Source of the DNA: Trichococcus sp.
GTDB taxonomy: Bacteria > Bacillota > Bacilli > Lactobacillales > Aerococcaceae
Length of the DNA: 39,628 nt
Direction of reading: 5' to 3'
NCBI GenBank assembly: GCA_030153215.1
Contig: JASKKA010000011.1
Span: 1-39,628 of the forward strand
Shown in pieces: positions 16,347 through 23,630 of this stretch (position 1 is the stretch's first letter; the number at the start of each line of letters is the position of its first letter). A program made the position numbers and the translations under genes. Below the pieces are notes generated by a model. It ran no database searches and was not told where the DNA came from. It was given only the letters and a program-made list of their open reading frames with translations.

Positions 16347-16555
16347 CTTTGCATTCGCAGAACGGAAACCCGAGAGAGCGCGCATCTGTCGACTAAACGA
16401 TCACAGGAAACCACAACAAACCTGACCGAGCGTCCTTTTGTCGGGCATCCGCCCAGGACGGTACCGCGGATTGTCGAGAGATCACGCAACTGTAGGTGGT
16501 TCTCGCCGCCAAAGTCTTTTTGGCATTTTGTTCAGAGCATCCATTCCTTGTAATT

Positions 16556-17323
16556 TCAGAAAAACCCCTTCGCGCCGTAGACCATGACTGCAAGCAGCGC
16601 CATATATGCCAGGAAAACGAGATCATTCCCGGAAAAGCCGATATCATAATAGTAGGTCCGACCTTCCTTGCCGGAAAACCGTTTCGCTTCCATCGCCACA
16701 GCGATGCGATGCGCGCGGCGGATGCTGCCGGAAAGCAGCGGGATGGTGTAGACTTTCATCTTGAAGAGGATGCCCTTCAGCCCCTTCACCCTTTCGCCGC
16801 CGCGCACCTTGCGGGCATTGCGGATCGTTTCGAATTCCTCCGTCATGATCGGGATCAAGCGCAGCGCCGCCATGAAGCTGTACGCGTAATTAGGATCCAT
16901 CCGCAGCTGCTGCATCAACGAATAGAATAAATTGACTGGCCGGGTCGTCAAGGCGAAGGTCAAGCCAAGCACGGCGAAGACCAATGCGCGCAAGCCGATC
17001 AGCATGCCCCGCAGGAAACTTTCTTCGGTGATGCGGATCAATCCCCATTCGAACCAAAGCGTTTGTCCGTTCCCGAACAGGATCATGGCGCTGGCTGTCG
17101 ATACGAAAATCGCACAGAACGGGATCAGCAGCAACAAGATCCGCTTCAGCGGCTGCCCCGTAAACAGCAGGAACAGGAGCAAAAGCCCGCTGCCGATGAA
17201 TGCCATCAACTCAAGATTACGGACAAACAGCACAACGATGCATGTCAGCAGCGCCACGGCCAATTTCAGGCTGGGATTGACCCGGTGAAGCCAGGTTTCT
17301 TTGACCATTTCCCATTCCCTCAT
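16556..17323 (-). CDS. ykoC: ECF transporter T-component (YkoC-like)
   Basis: A 255-aa membrane protein with about five or six helices and the two coupling helices typical of EcfT proteins, each with an Ala-Arg-like motif: ARKVRGG and the later AKRFSG. It couples the ATPases to the S-component in the membrane. The start overlaps the stop of the ATPase gene by 4 bp (ATGA), so the two are translationally coupled. Its place at the end of tenA-ykoE-ykoD-ykoC fits uptake of a thiamine precursor, probably hydroxymethylpyrimidine or its amino form. Expression should follow the TPP riboswitch 3 kb upstream. An internal Met six codons in is another possible start. Confidence 0.88.
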   Translation of the reverse strand: MREWEMVKETWLHRVNPSLKLAVALLTCIVVLFVRNLELMAFIGSGLLLLFLLFTGQPLKRILLLLIPFCAIFVSTASAMILFGNGQTLWFEWGLIRITEESFLRGMLIGLRALVFAVLGLTFALTTRPVNLFYSLMQQLRMDPNYAYSFMAALRLIPIMTEEFETIRNARKVRGGERVKGLKGILFKMKVYTIPLLSGSIRRAHRIAVAMEAKRFSGKEGRTYYYDIGFSGNDLVFLAYMALLAVMVYGAKGFF

Positions 17324-18807
17324 CCGCAGAGCCCCCCTTCCAGCCGCAGATCGGCGGAGACTGCGGTCCGCCTGTCCATAGCCGATCCCTTGGTTTCGCG
17401 GATTTCGCCGTCAACAACTTGCCAAAATGCCGTCCCGTAATTCCGGGCGATCACTTCATCGTGCGTCACCATCAGGATGACAGCGCCTTTTTTGCGGTAA
17501 TTCTCCAAAAACCCCAACAAGGCGAAGGTGTTTTTGGAATCCAATCCGAAAGTCGGTTCATCCAAAAGGATTAGCTGCTGGCCTTGGATGATCGTCGCCG
17601 CTACGCTCAGACGGCGCTTCTGCCCCATCGAAAGTTGGAAAGGATTTTTCTCCCGCTGTCCGCTCAACTGGAAGAGCTCCAGATATTCCTCCACAAGCCG
17701 GTCGATTTCGGCTTGGCCTTTCCCGTCCAGCCGGAGCGAGTAGGCCATCTCTTCATAAACCGTGTTCGCAACGAACTGGTACTCCGGATTCTGGAAGACG
17801 AAAGCCATCCGCTCCGCCAGCTTCTTCACTTTTTTGATCGGCCTGCCCTCCAGCTCACAGCGGCCGCTCGTTTTGATGAACTGCATGACCGCATGGAGGA
17901 AGGTGCTTTTCCCAGCGCCGTTCTGACCGTGGATAATGACCCATTCGCCAGGGTAGGCCGCCAGCTCGACTCCGCTGATTTTTGTTTCCCCATTGCGGAA
18001 GCCTTTGAAATCGCGCAGTTCCAATAGCGGAGACTGCAACCCAAAAGAATCGTGCTCCCTTTGCAACGGCGTTCCTTCCAGATGCCGGTCCCATACGCCC
18101 GGAAACCAAATGCCTTGCTCCAACATCTCATCCTTATAGGCCGAGAAGATTTCTGCGTTCGGCCCATCGGCGATGATACGGCCGGCTGCATCGAACAGAA
18201 CAAGGCGTTCGGCGAATACGAGCACATGATCGATTTTGTGCTCCACGATGACGACCGTTTTGTCCCGGCAGACTTCCTGCAGCACTTCCCAGATCGTCTC
18301 CGTCCCTTGCGGATCCAGCATGGCGGAAGGTTCGTCCAAAAAGAGCACCTCCGGATCCAAAAGCAATACCGAGGCGATCGCCAGCCGCTGCTTCATCCCG
18401 CCCGACAGGCTCGCGATGGGGATGTGGCTGTCCGCCAATTCCAAGCCCACTTGTCGAAGCGCGCAGTCTATTCGGGCAGCCATCTCCTCGCGCGGAACCG
18501 CCAGATTTTCGAGCACGAATGCGAGCTCTTCATCGACGTAAGGCATGCAGAACTGACTGTCCGGATCCTGGAAAACATAGCCCCAGGAAGCAGGCGTAAC
18601 GATCTTGTCGGCCTTCAGCGGCACTTCGATCGATTGCGGAATCAGCCCGCTCAACACCTGCAGCAGCGTGGATTTGCCGCAGCCGCTCGGTCCCAGCAGT
18701 AGCACTTTCTCGCCGGCAGCGACTGAAAAGGATAAATCCCTGAACAACAAATCGGCATCCCCGGGAAATTTCAGCTTCAGTTTCTCGACATAAGCTTGCT
18801 GCGCCAT
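17320..18807 (-). CDS. ykoD: ECF transporter double ATPase (YkoD-like)
   Basis: A 495-aa protein with two complete ABC ATPase domains in one chain. The first has Walker A GPSGCGKST (about 37-45), LSGGMKQR and VLFLDEPSAM. The second has GQNGAGKST (about 305), LSMGQKRR and LILLDEPTFGLD. ECF ATPases are usually two genes; this fused form is that of YkoD. The start at 18807 is used because GGAGG lies 9 nt before it; the earlier Met at 18816 abuts the GGAGG directly. The stop overlaps ykoC by 4 bp. It energises uptake of the thiamine precursor bound by the YkoE-like protein. Confidence 0.9.
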   Translation of the reverse strand: MAQQAYVEKLKLKFPGDADLLFRDLSFSVAAGEKVLLLGPSGCGKSTLLQVLSGLIPQSIEVPLKADKIVTPASWGYVFQDPDSQFCMPYVDEELAFVLENLAVPREEMAARIDCALRQVGLELADSHIPIASLSGGMKQRLAIASVLLLDPEVLFLDEPSAMLDPQGTETIWEVLQEVCRDKTVVIVEHKIDHVLVFAERLVLFDAAGRIIADGPNAEIFSAYKDEMLEQGIWFPGVWDRHLEGTPLQREHDSFGLQSPLLELRDFKGFRNGETKISGVELAAYPGEWVIIHGQNGAGKSTFLHAVMQFIKTSGRCELEGRPIKKVKKLAERMAFVFQNPEYQFVANTVYEEMAYSLRLDGKGQAEIDRLVEEYLELFQLSGQREKNPFQLSMGQKRRLSVAATIIQGQQLILLDEPTFGLDSKNTFALLGFLENYRKKGAVILMVTHDEVIARNYGTAFWQVVDGEIRETKGSAMDRRTAVSADLRLEGGLCG

Positions 18808-18821
18808 TTTCGCCATCCTCC

Positions 18822-19400
18822 TTAATCCATATCCGCGTAATCTTCACTCGTAAGCGGACGGACAAGGTTCGTCACGCCGGTGTCCTCCAAAACTTCCGCC
18901 AGGTAATAAGCCAGCACGCCAGCGAAGAAAATCGAGCCGGCAAAGCGGGCCAACAGGTAAAGCGCCAAGTTCCATGGAGCCAACTCGGCGATCTGGCCGT
19001 TCAGCGCATCCACCAGCAGCGATCCCACGCAAGACGCCGAGGCAGCCAGAGCGGCAACCTTCAGATCAAAGCGTTTGTAGCGGAAGGCCATGAACACCAA
19101 TTCCGCAAACAAGCCCTGCACCACGCCGGAAAGCAGCACGGTCAGACCCCAAGGCGAACCCAACAGGAATTCTCCTGAAGCTGCGGCGATTTCCGCCAAC
19201 AGCGCCACACCCGGTTTGCGGATGATAAAATAGGCGACGGTTCCGGCGATGAACCACATGCCGTAAAGCAGCTGATCAAGGTGCAGACCCAACGGCTGCA
19301 CTGCGTAATAGACCGTCCCCCACAGGATATAGACGATCCCGAATGCGATGGCGATGACGATCGTCACCAAAATATCTGTAAGCTTCAATTCTTTTTTCAT
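18822..19400 (-). CDS. ykoE: ECF S-component (YkoE-like), thiamine precursor uptake
   Basis: A 192-aa protein with about five or six membrane helices. LTDILVTIVIAIAFGIVYILWG at the start and the Trp/Gly-rich GEFLLGSPWGLTVLLSGVVQGLFAE match the YkoE family, the substrate-binding subunit of YkoEDC. Known YkoE proteins are tied to the thiamine regulon and thought to import hydroxymethylpyrimidine or related compounds. GAGGAGA precedes the ATG. It lies between tenA and the double ATPase under one riboswitch. The short acidic tail (TSEDYADMD) is unremarkable. Confidence 0.88.
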   Translation of the reverse strand: MKKELKLTDILVTIVIAIAFGIVYILWGTVYYAVQPLGLHLDQLLYGMWFIAGTVAYFIIRKPGVALLAEIAAASGEFLLGSPWGLTVLLSGVVQGLFAELVFMAFRYKRFDLKVAALAASASCVGSLLVDALNGQIAELAPWNLALYLLARFAGSIFFAGVLAYYLAEVLEDTGVTNLVRPLTSEDYADMD

Positions 19401-19435
19401 TTTATCTGTCTCCTCTTTGTGTTTGATGTTGTCTC

Positions 19436-20110
19436 TTATTTATCCAACGGTACCGGCCACGTTTCCATGCGGTAGGCCATTTCCCAAAAAGCGTATTCGT
19501 ACTGGCTGCTGATGATGAAATGCTCTTTCATCCTTTCGCGGTCGGCTTCGCTAACGGCTGCGGCGATCTTATCCAGATGCGCGATCTGTTCATCCACCCG
19601 GTCCTGAAAATCCTTCCCGCCGTAGGTAGCGATCCATTCCTGATAGATCGGTTCTTCAGGCGAAGCGTCCTGGAAGGCGTCCCCGATTTCGGCATAGAGC
19701 CAGTAACACGGAAGCACGGCGGCGATGACGTCTCCCAGATGTCCCGCGTGGCCGGCCCGGTAAAGGTGGGAAGTGTAGGCATAAGCGGTCGGCGCAGGCT
19801 TGAAGAGCTCTTTTTCCTCCGCGGTGATGCCCAGCCTTTTCGAAAATTGTTCATGCAGACCGATTTCGGCGCTGTATGTATGCTTCGCAAAGTCGGCAAA
19901 CTGGTTGGTCGTCGCGATATCCGGTGCTTTGGCTGCGCCGAGCGCCAAAATTTTGGCGAAGCGCGTCAGGTAATAGGAATCCTGCTGGATGTAAAAACGG
20001 AAATTCTCCAAAGGCAAGCTACCATCCCCGATCCCTTTGACGAACGGATGCACCATGCTGGCCGCCCAGATAGGTTCGACCGCTTGGCGGATTTCTGCTG
20101 AAAATGTCAT
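19436..20110 (-). CDS. tenA: TenA, aminopyrimidine aminohydrolase (thiaminase II)
   Basis: A 224-aa TenA-family enzyme. It hydrolyses amino-HMP, a thiamine breakdown product, to HMP for salvage. Catalytic Cys135 (AVLPCYWLYAEIG), Asp44 (IQQDSYYL) and Glu205 (SQYEYAFW) sit at the same numbers I recall for Bacillus subtilis TenA. The start at 20110 follows GGAGGG; an upstream in-frame codon has no site. It is the first gene of the riboswitch-controlled operon and would process the pyrimidine imported by the YkoEDC-type transporter that follows it. Confidence 0.92.
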   Translation of the reverse strand: MTFSAEIRQAVEPIWAASMVHPFVKGIGDGSLPLENFRFYIQQDSYYLTRFAKILALGAAKAPDIATTNQFADFAKHTYSAEIGLHEQFSKRLGITAEEKELFKPAPTAYAYTSHLYRAGHAGHLGDVIAAVLPCYWLYAEIGDAFQDASPEEPIYQEWIATYGGKDFQDRVDEQIAHLDKIAAAVSEADRERMKEHFIISSQYEYAFWEMAYRMETWPVPLDK

Positions 20111-20185
20111 TGCTTTCCCTCCATATGTTGGGAGCATCCGCCAGATTCCGATCCATCCGGACGGCCGCTCTTGATTTTTGCAAAC

Positions 20186-20222
20186 AAAAAAACCACTCTC
20201 TTCCCAACGGAAAAAAGTGGTT
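20186..20222 (-). terminator. Riboswitch-controlled terminator
   Basis: On the minus strand ACCACTTTTTTCC-GTTG-GGAAGAGAGTGGT forms the stem, followed by seven T (A-run 20186-20192). Its 5' arm CCACTT (20220-20215) can instead pair with AAGTGG at the end of the TPP aptamer, which would give an antiterminator. Confidence 0.85.
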
Positions 20223-20267
20223 GTATGTTCCTTATATAATAGGGACTTACTTAGCCAAAAGAGGCTG

Positions 20268-20378
20268 CCACTTCCCTACGCTGGTACAAACCAGATCAGG
20301 TTCTAAGGGTCTCAAAGTCCTACTTCGATCTCAGCTTTTTGGCGGACAGTCCTCCGCCGGTAAAGCACCCCTAGTGGT
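20268..20378 (-). ncRNA. TPP riboswitch (THI element)
   Basis: Conserved blocks are read on the minus strand in order: AGGGGTGC, GCTGAGA, AGACCCTTAGAACCTGATCTGG, and ACCAGCGTAGGGAAGT. An optional P3a-type hairpin, GGCGGAGGACTGTCCGCC, sits between the first and second blocks. P1 is CCACT (20377-20373) with AGTGG at the 3' end. It precedes tenA and is expected to stop transcription when thiamine pyrophosphate binds. Confidence 0.97.
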
Positions 20379-20413
20379 TAAAAAGAATATTCGGTTCATT
20401 TGTTATGGTTCTA

Positions 20414-20441
20414 ATCGTATCATAATTTTTCAGGAAGTCAA
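20414..20441 (-). promoter_or_regulatory. Promoter of the tenA-ykoEDC operon
   Basis: On the minus strand TTGACT (20441-20436), a 16-bp spacer and TACGAT (20419-20414), which is preceded by TGA, an extended -10. Transcription would begin about 30 nt before the TPP aptamer. Confidence 0.65.
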
Positions 20442-20480
20442 CTCACTGTTGTCCTGCTTATCGGTTGATGATGTGCACAA

Positions 20481-20515
20481 CAGAAAAAGCTGCCCCAATG
20501 AGGCAGCCTTTTCTG
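20481..20515. terminator. Terminator of the sorbitol operon
   Basis: CAGAAAAAGCTGCC and GGCAGCCTTTTCTG pair with one mismatch around a 7-nt loop. It lies about 30 bp after the fusion gene and between it and the riboswitch promoter. Confidence 0.8.
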
Positions 20516-20547
20516 TAAGTGAAATCCACGTGATCAAGTTCGGTGGG

Positions 20548-21435
20548 TTACGCTCCGTATTTTCCAAACAATGCTTGTCCATCCGCTTCAAAAACCTGCA
20601 GTGCCTGCAATGCCAAATCTTTGTTCAGCATACTGTTCAGGACATCCGGAGGGATCGTGGCAGTATGAGCGCCCGATTCCAAAGAATCGATGACTTGTTG
20701 GGAATTTTTGAAACTCGCTGCCATGATTTTGGTCTTGTATCCTCTGGCATCGATGAATGTCCGCATGGAACGGATCGCTTTGAATGGATCGATCGCATTG
20801 TTCAGCATCCTGTTCACATAGGGTGCCAGATAATCACATCCTGCGGCGGCGGCCAGGATCCCCTGATCGGCAGAATAGATCAGTGTACCGAGGATATCTC
20901 TCTCCGGATCATCCTCTTTCACTTTTTTGATTGTTTCCAATCCTGCTTTTGTAACGGGAATCTTTATCGAAAGTCGATGATTTGCATCAAATGTCTTTAT
21001 TGCTTCATAATCGGCAAACATTTCTTCAGCAGTCGTACCCAGCAATTGCACAAAAAGTTCCGTCGGCTCCAAAGCCAATAAATCTTGTAATTGTTTGAAG
21101 CGACTGCCGGAACCGGTCGACAAAATCGTCGGGTTGGTGGTGACTCCTTTCAGAAATCCGCTGTTCAAAAAACTTCCGATTGCTTTGATGTCGTTAGAAT
21201 CTATGTACATAAGCTTGACGACATCTCCTACAGCTGTGACGCGATAACTTTCATCGCCGATAACCAACGCGTGTCCCAGTTGAATATCTTCCTCTAGCGC
21301 ATTTTGTTCAATCAGGAAGCAATAAGGCCGCAATGCTTCCGGCGCATCGTCTCCGAACAATACCATCATATCCTCCGCCAAGAATTCCTTCGCGTTGGGT
21401 CCGATTTCTGTGACTACCGTTGAATAAATTGACAT
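20548..21435 (-). CDS. Fusion of truncated glucitol PTS IIA domain with fructose-6-phosphate aldolase/transaldolase
   Basis: A 295-aa protein in two parts. Residues 1-73 match the front of glucitol IIA (SrlB): TEIGPNAKEFL, LFGDDAPEALRPYCF and DESYRVTAVGDVV. The usual second half of IIA is absent. Residues 75-295 are a full FSA/TalC-type aldolase: MYIDSND, GVTTNPTIL, Schiff-base Lys158 (LSIKIPVT), SADQG, APYVNR and the ending FGKYG. Gln130 and Tyr206 correspond to the residues that I recall distinguish FSA aldolases from transaldolases. The position of catalytic His43 of E. coli SrlB is Ile42 here. The start at 21435 follows AAGG; a GTG three codons earlier is less likely. It is the last gene of the sorbitol operon, so cleavage of fructose-6-phosphate made from sorbitol is a plausible role. 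Confidence 0.85.
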   Translation of the reverse strand: MSIYSTVVTEIGPNAKEFLAEDMMVLFGDDAPEALRPYCFLIEQNALEEDIQLGHALVIGDESYRVTAVGDVVKLMYIDSNDIKAIGSFLNSGFLKGVTTNPTILSTGSGSRFKQLQDLLALEPTELFVQLLGTTAEEMFADYEAIKTFDANHRLSIKIPVTKAGLETIKKVKEDDPERDILGTLIYSADQGILAAAAGCDYLAPYVNRMLNNAIDPFKAIRSMRTFIDARGYKTKIMAASFKNSQQVIDSLESGAHTATIPPDVLNSMLNKDLALQALQVFEADGQALFGKYGA

Positions 21436-21507
21436 TTTCTTCACCTTTTCCGATCATTAGTTTTTAGCATATGAGGCCAAGCGGGCTTGGTCTGCTTTTC
21501 TTCCTTT

Positions 21508-22515
21508 TTAATACAATCCGAAGCTTGCTAACCAAGCGACGAATACGCGGGGCACACCGTTCAGGAATCGCGAGTAAAGAACGGATGGGACGCCGACTTC
21601 CACTGTTTTGGGTTCTGCTTCCTGTAAGCCTAACCCGACAGGAATGAAATCGCAAGCATTTTGTGTATTGATGGCGAACAAAGCCGGTAAAGCCAAGCTT
21701 GGTTCGATATTGCCTTTGCCGATTTCAACACCAATCAATGTTCCGATTACTTGTGCGATGACAGCGCCCGGTCCCAATAGCGGAGAAAGGATAGGCAAGG
21801 AACAGATGAATCCGATGACCATCAAGCCCCAGACATTTCCTGCCAACGGAATCATCAGTTTCGCGAACATATTGCCGATTCCGCTGCCTTGGATGATACC
21901 GATCAGCATCGCTACAAAAGCCATGAACGGGATGATCGTCTGCAATACTGTCTGCACTGCTTCACGGGCTGATTGCAGCATGATGGCGATACCTTTACCT
22001 GCAGCCAAACCGATTTTAGCTACTACGCTGCCTTTTTCGGCATTTTGTTGCGTCAGCTTTTTGTCTGTAGTGTAGGCTGCCTTCTCTTCTGCAAAAGGTT
22101 CTGCAACTGCTGCGCTTGCTGTTTCAACATTTGCTGTCTCGCCGGTGACTTGAATCTGATTCAGGCCAACATTTGAAACATAAATTTCTTCGGTAATGTA
22201 TTTGGCCAAAGGACCGGATTTGCCGGTGGCAACGACATTGATTGTCGGAATCCCTTTTTGAGGATAGATGCCGCAGCGCAATGTCCCTCCGCAGTCGATG
22301 ATGGCCAGCGCCGTTTCATCGTCCGGAATGGATGTTTTGAAGCCATTTACGGCTTCCATCCCTGTAAGTTCAGCAATTTTGTCGACGATGGCAGGTTTTT
22401 CCCCTCCGCCAACGATGTAGATGAATTTATGTTTTTGTTCCGTTGGTGTGATGATCAGTGGTCCGCCCCAACCGCCGGAGCCTTTTTCGATTTTGATGCT
22501 GTTATATTTTGTCAT
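21508..22515 (-). CDS. srlE: PTS glucitol/sorbitol IIBC component (SrlE)
   Basis: A 335-aa protein. The N-terminal IIB domain has [30 protein letters not shown] and the phosphorylation loop [12 protein letters not shown], Cys75 being the probable phospho-acceptor. The C-terminal half has several membrane helices (from about 190) with [23 protein letters not shown], matching the second part of the IIC domain. The linker (about 140-175) is long and Ala/Glu-rich. GAGGGG precedes the ATG at 22515; the frame runs further upstream. Together with SrlA it imports and phosphorylates sorbitol. It needs a phospho-IIA donor, which is problematic here because the only IIA-like domain in the operon lacks its histidine. 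Confidence 0.93.
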   Translation of the reverse strand: MTKYNSIKIEKGSGGWGGPLIITPTEQKHKFIYIVGGGEKPAIVDKIAELTGMEAVNGFKTSIPDDETALAIIDCGGTLRCGIYPQKGIPTINVVATGKSGPLAKYITEEIYVSNVGLNQIQVTGETANVETASAAVAEPFAEEKAAYTTDKKLTQQNAEKGSVVAKIGLAAGKGIAIMLQSAREAVQTVLQTIIPFMAFVAMLIGIIQGSGIGNMFAKLMIPLAGNVWGLMVIGFICSLPILSPLLGPGAVIAQVIGTLIGVEIGKGNIEPSLALPALFAINTQNACDFIPVGLGLQEAEPKTVEVGVPSVLYSRFLNGVPRVFVAWLASFGLY

Positions 22516-22578
22516 AATGAATACCCCTCTCATTGTCATGCATGCTGTTTGTTGTATGCAACATCTTCTTAGTGGCGA

Positions 22579-23127
22579 TTATTGGACTTTCGCGGTTTTG
22601 CTCAATTGGATGCCGGATTTTTTGCAGACATAAGCCGTCGTGAAGTCTGTTACATATGCGCCTACAGCATTCATCACAAGCCCGACCAACAGATAGCGGA
22701 TAGCCAGTGGCGTGGTGCTCAAGCCCAGTGTTTCAACACCTGAAGCGATTCCCAGGAATACGAACAGTTCACCTGCATTGATATGCGGGAAAATACCATT
22801 ACTTGTATGGTTGTATTGTGCAAGTGCCGCATAAAAACTTGGCTTGTAGAACTCCGGCAAGAATCTTCCTAAGGTGAATGATGCAGGATTCCCCAACATG
22901 AACGCTGCCAAGAAAGGCAGAATGCAGTTCCGGACCAAGGAATATTTGGAGAAGCGTTGTGCAAGTCCATTGATTCTTTCCTCACCGATCAGTTTGATCA
23001 CGACGTTCATGAATACCATCAGCATCAAGACGATCGGCACGATGCCGGTCATCCAGCTCATAAATGTATCTGCACCTAATTGAAATAGTCCGATGAAGCT
23101 TTCTGCGCCTTTAACTAAAAAGTCCAT
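22579..23127 (-). CDS. srlA: PTS glucitol/sorbitol IIC component (SrlA)
   Basis: A 182-aa membrane protein with four or five helices, beginning MDFLVKGAESFIGLFQLGADTFMSWMTGIVPIV and containing NPASFTLGRFLPEFYKPSFYA, as in SrlA/GutA. It forms the sorbitol-translocating unit with the SrlE membrane part. AGGAGT is 7 nt upstream of the ATG at 23127; an earlier GTG in frame is rejected. It lies between gutM and srlE and is co-oriented with them. Confidence 0.93.
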   Translation of the reverse strand: MDFLVKGAESFIGLFQLGADTFMSWMTGIVPIVLMLMVFMNVVIKLIGEERINGLAQRFSKYSLVRNCILPFLAAFMLGNPASFTLGRFLPEFYKPSFYAALAQYNHTSNGIFPHINAGELFVFLGIASGVETLGLSTTPLAIRYLLVGLVMNAVGAYVTDFTTAYVCKKSGIQLSKTAKVQ

Positions 23128-23177
23128 ATGTAACACTCCTTATTTTATGTATTATTTCCTATTATTTCTTACGCGAT

Positions 23178-23630
23178 TTATCCGAATTTGATGTGTGTGA
23201 TTTTTTTGGTCAGTTCCTTAAAGGGCGATTCTTTCTCCGGAATGATTTCTCCGTTCATGAACATCCTGTAGTTGGTGACCGCATTCATGATGGTTTTGCG
23301 GGTGATCTTGATTTCAGCCAGCACATCCGGATCGTCTTCCTTGATGGCTTCGATGGATCTGCCGTTGAAATTGTTGTACGGTTTGAATCTGGCCAAGATC
23401 GTGGTTCCCTGCAGCTTTTTGCCCCTGACGATGACGCCTTCCGCATCCAGTTGGAACATGATGATCGTTCCTGAGGTCAGTTTCCCTGCCCGTTTGCCTA
23501 TCGCAACCCTGCCGTCCGCCTTCAATTCGTTGTATTCAGTGCCGAAATGCCTGATCTGGAAAAAGCCCAGTGCGCTTTGGATCAAAAAAGCGCCGACAAC
23601 CAGAATACCCAATGCAAACATATTGTTCAT
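23178..23630 (-). CDS. gutM: Glucitol operon activator GutM
   Basis: A 150-aa protein with one N-terminal membrane helix (about 4-22, FALGILVVGAFLIQSALGFF) and a cytoplasmic part with LTSGTIIMFQLDAEGVIVRGKKLQGTTILARFKPYNNFNGRSI, matching the GutM/SrlM family. GutM activates sorbitol operon expression together with a GutR-type regulator; the mechanism is not clear to me. The ATG directly follows the stop codon of the regulator gene (TAG-ATG), with AGAGGT upstream inside that gene, so the two are probably translationally coupled. Confidence 0.9.
   Translation of the reverse strand: MNNMFALGILVVGAFLIQSALGFFQIRHFGTEYNELKADGRVAIGKRAGKLTSGTIIMFQLDAEGVIVRGKKLQGTTILARFKPYNNFNGRSIEAIKEDDPDVLAEIKITRKTIMNAVTNYRMFMNGEIIPEKESPFKELTKKITHIKFG

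Noticed and set aside
16167-16553. Open frames across the 26-bp hairpin and the following 200 bp
   Set aside because: They read through a perfect palindrome and share no features with known proteins.
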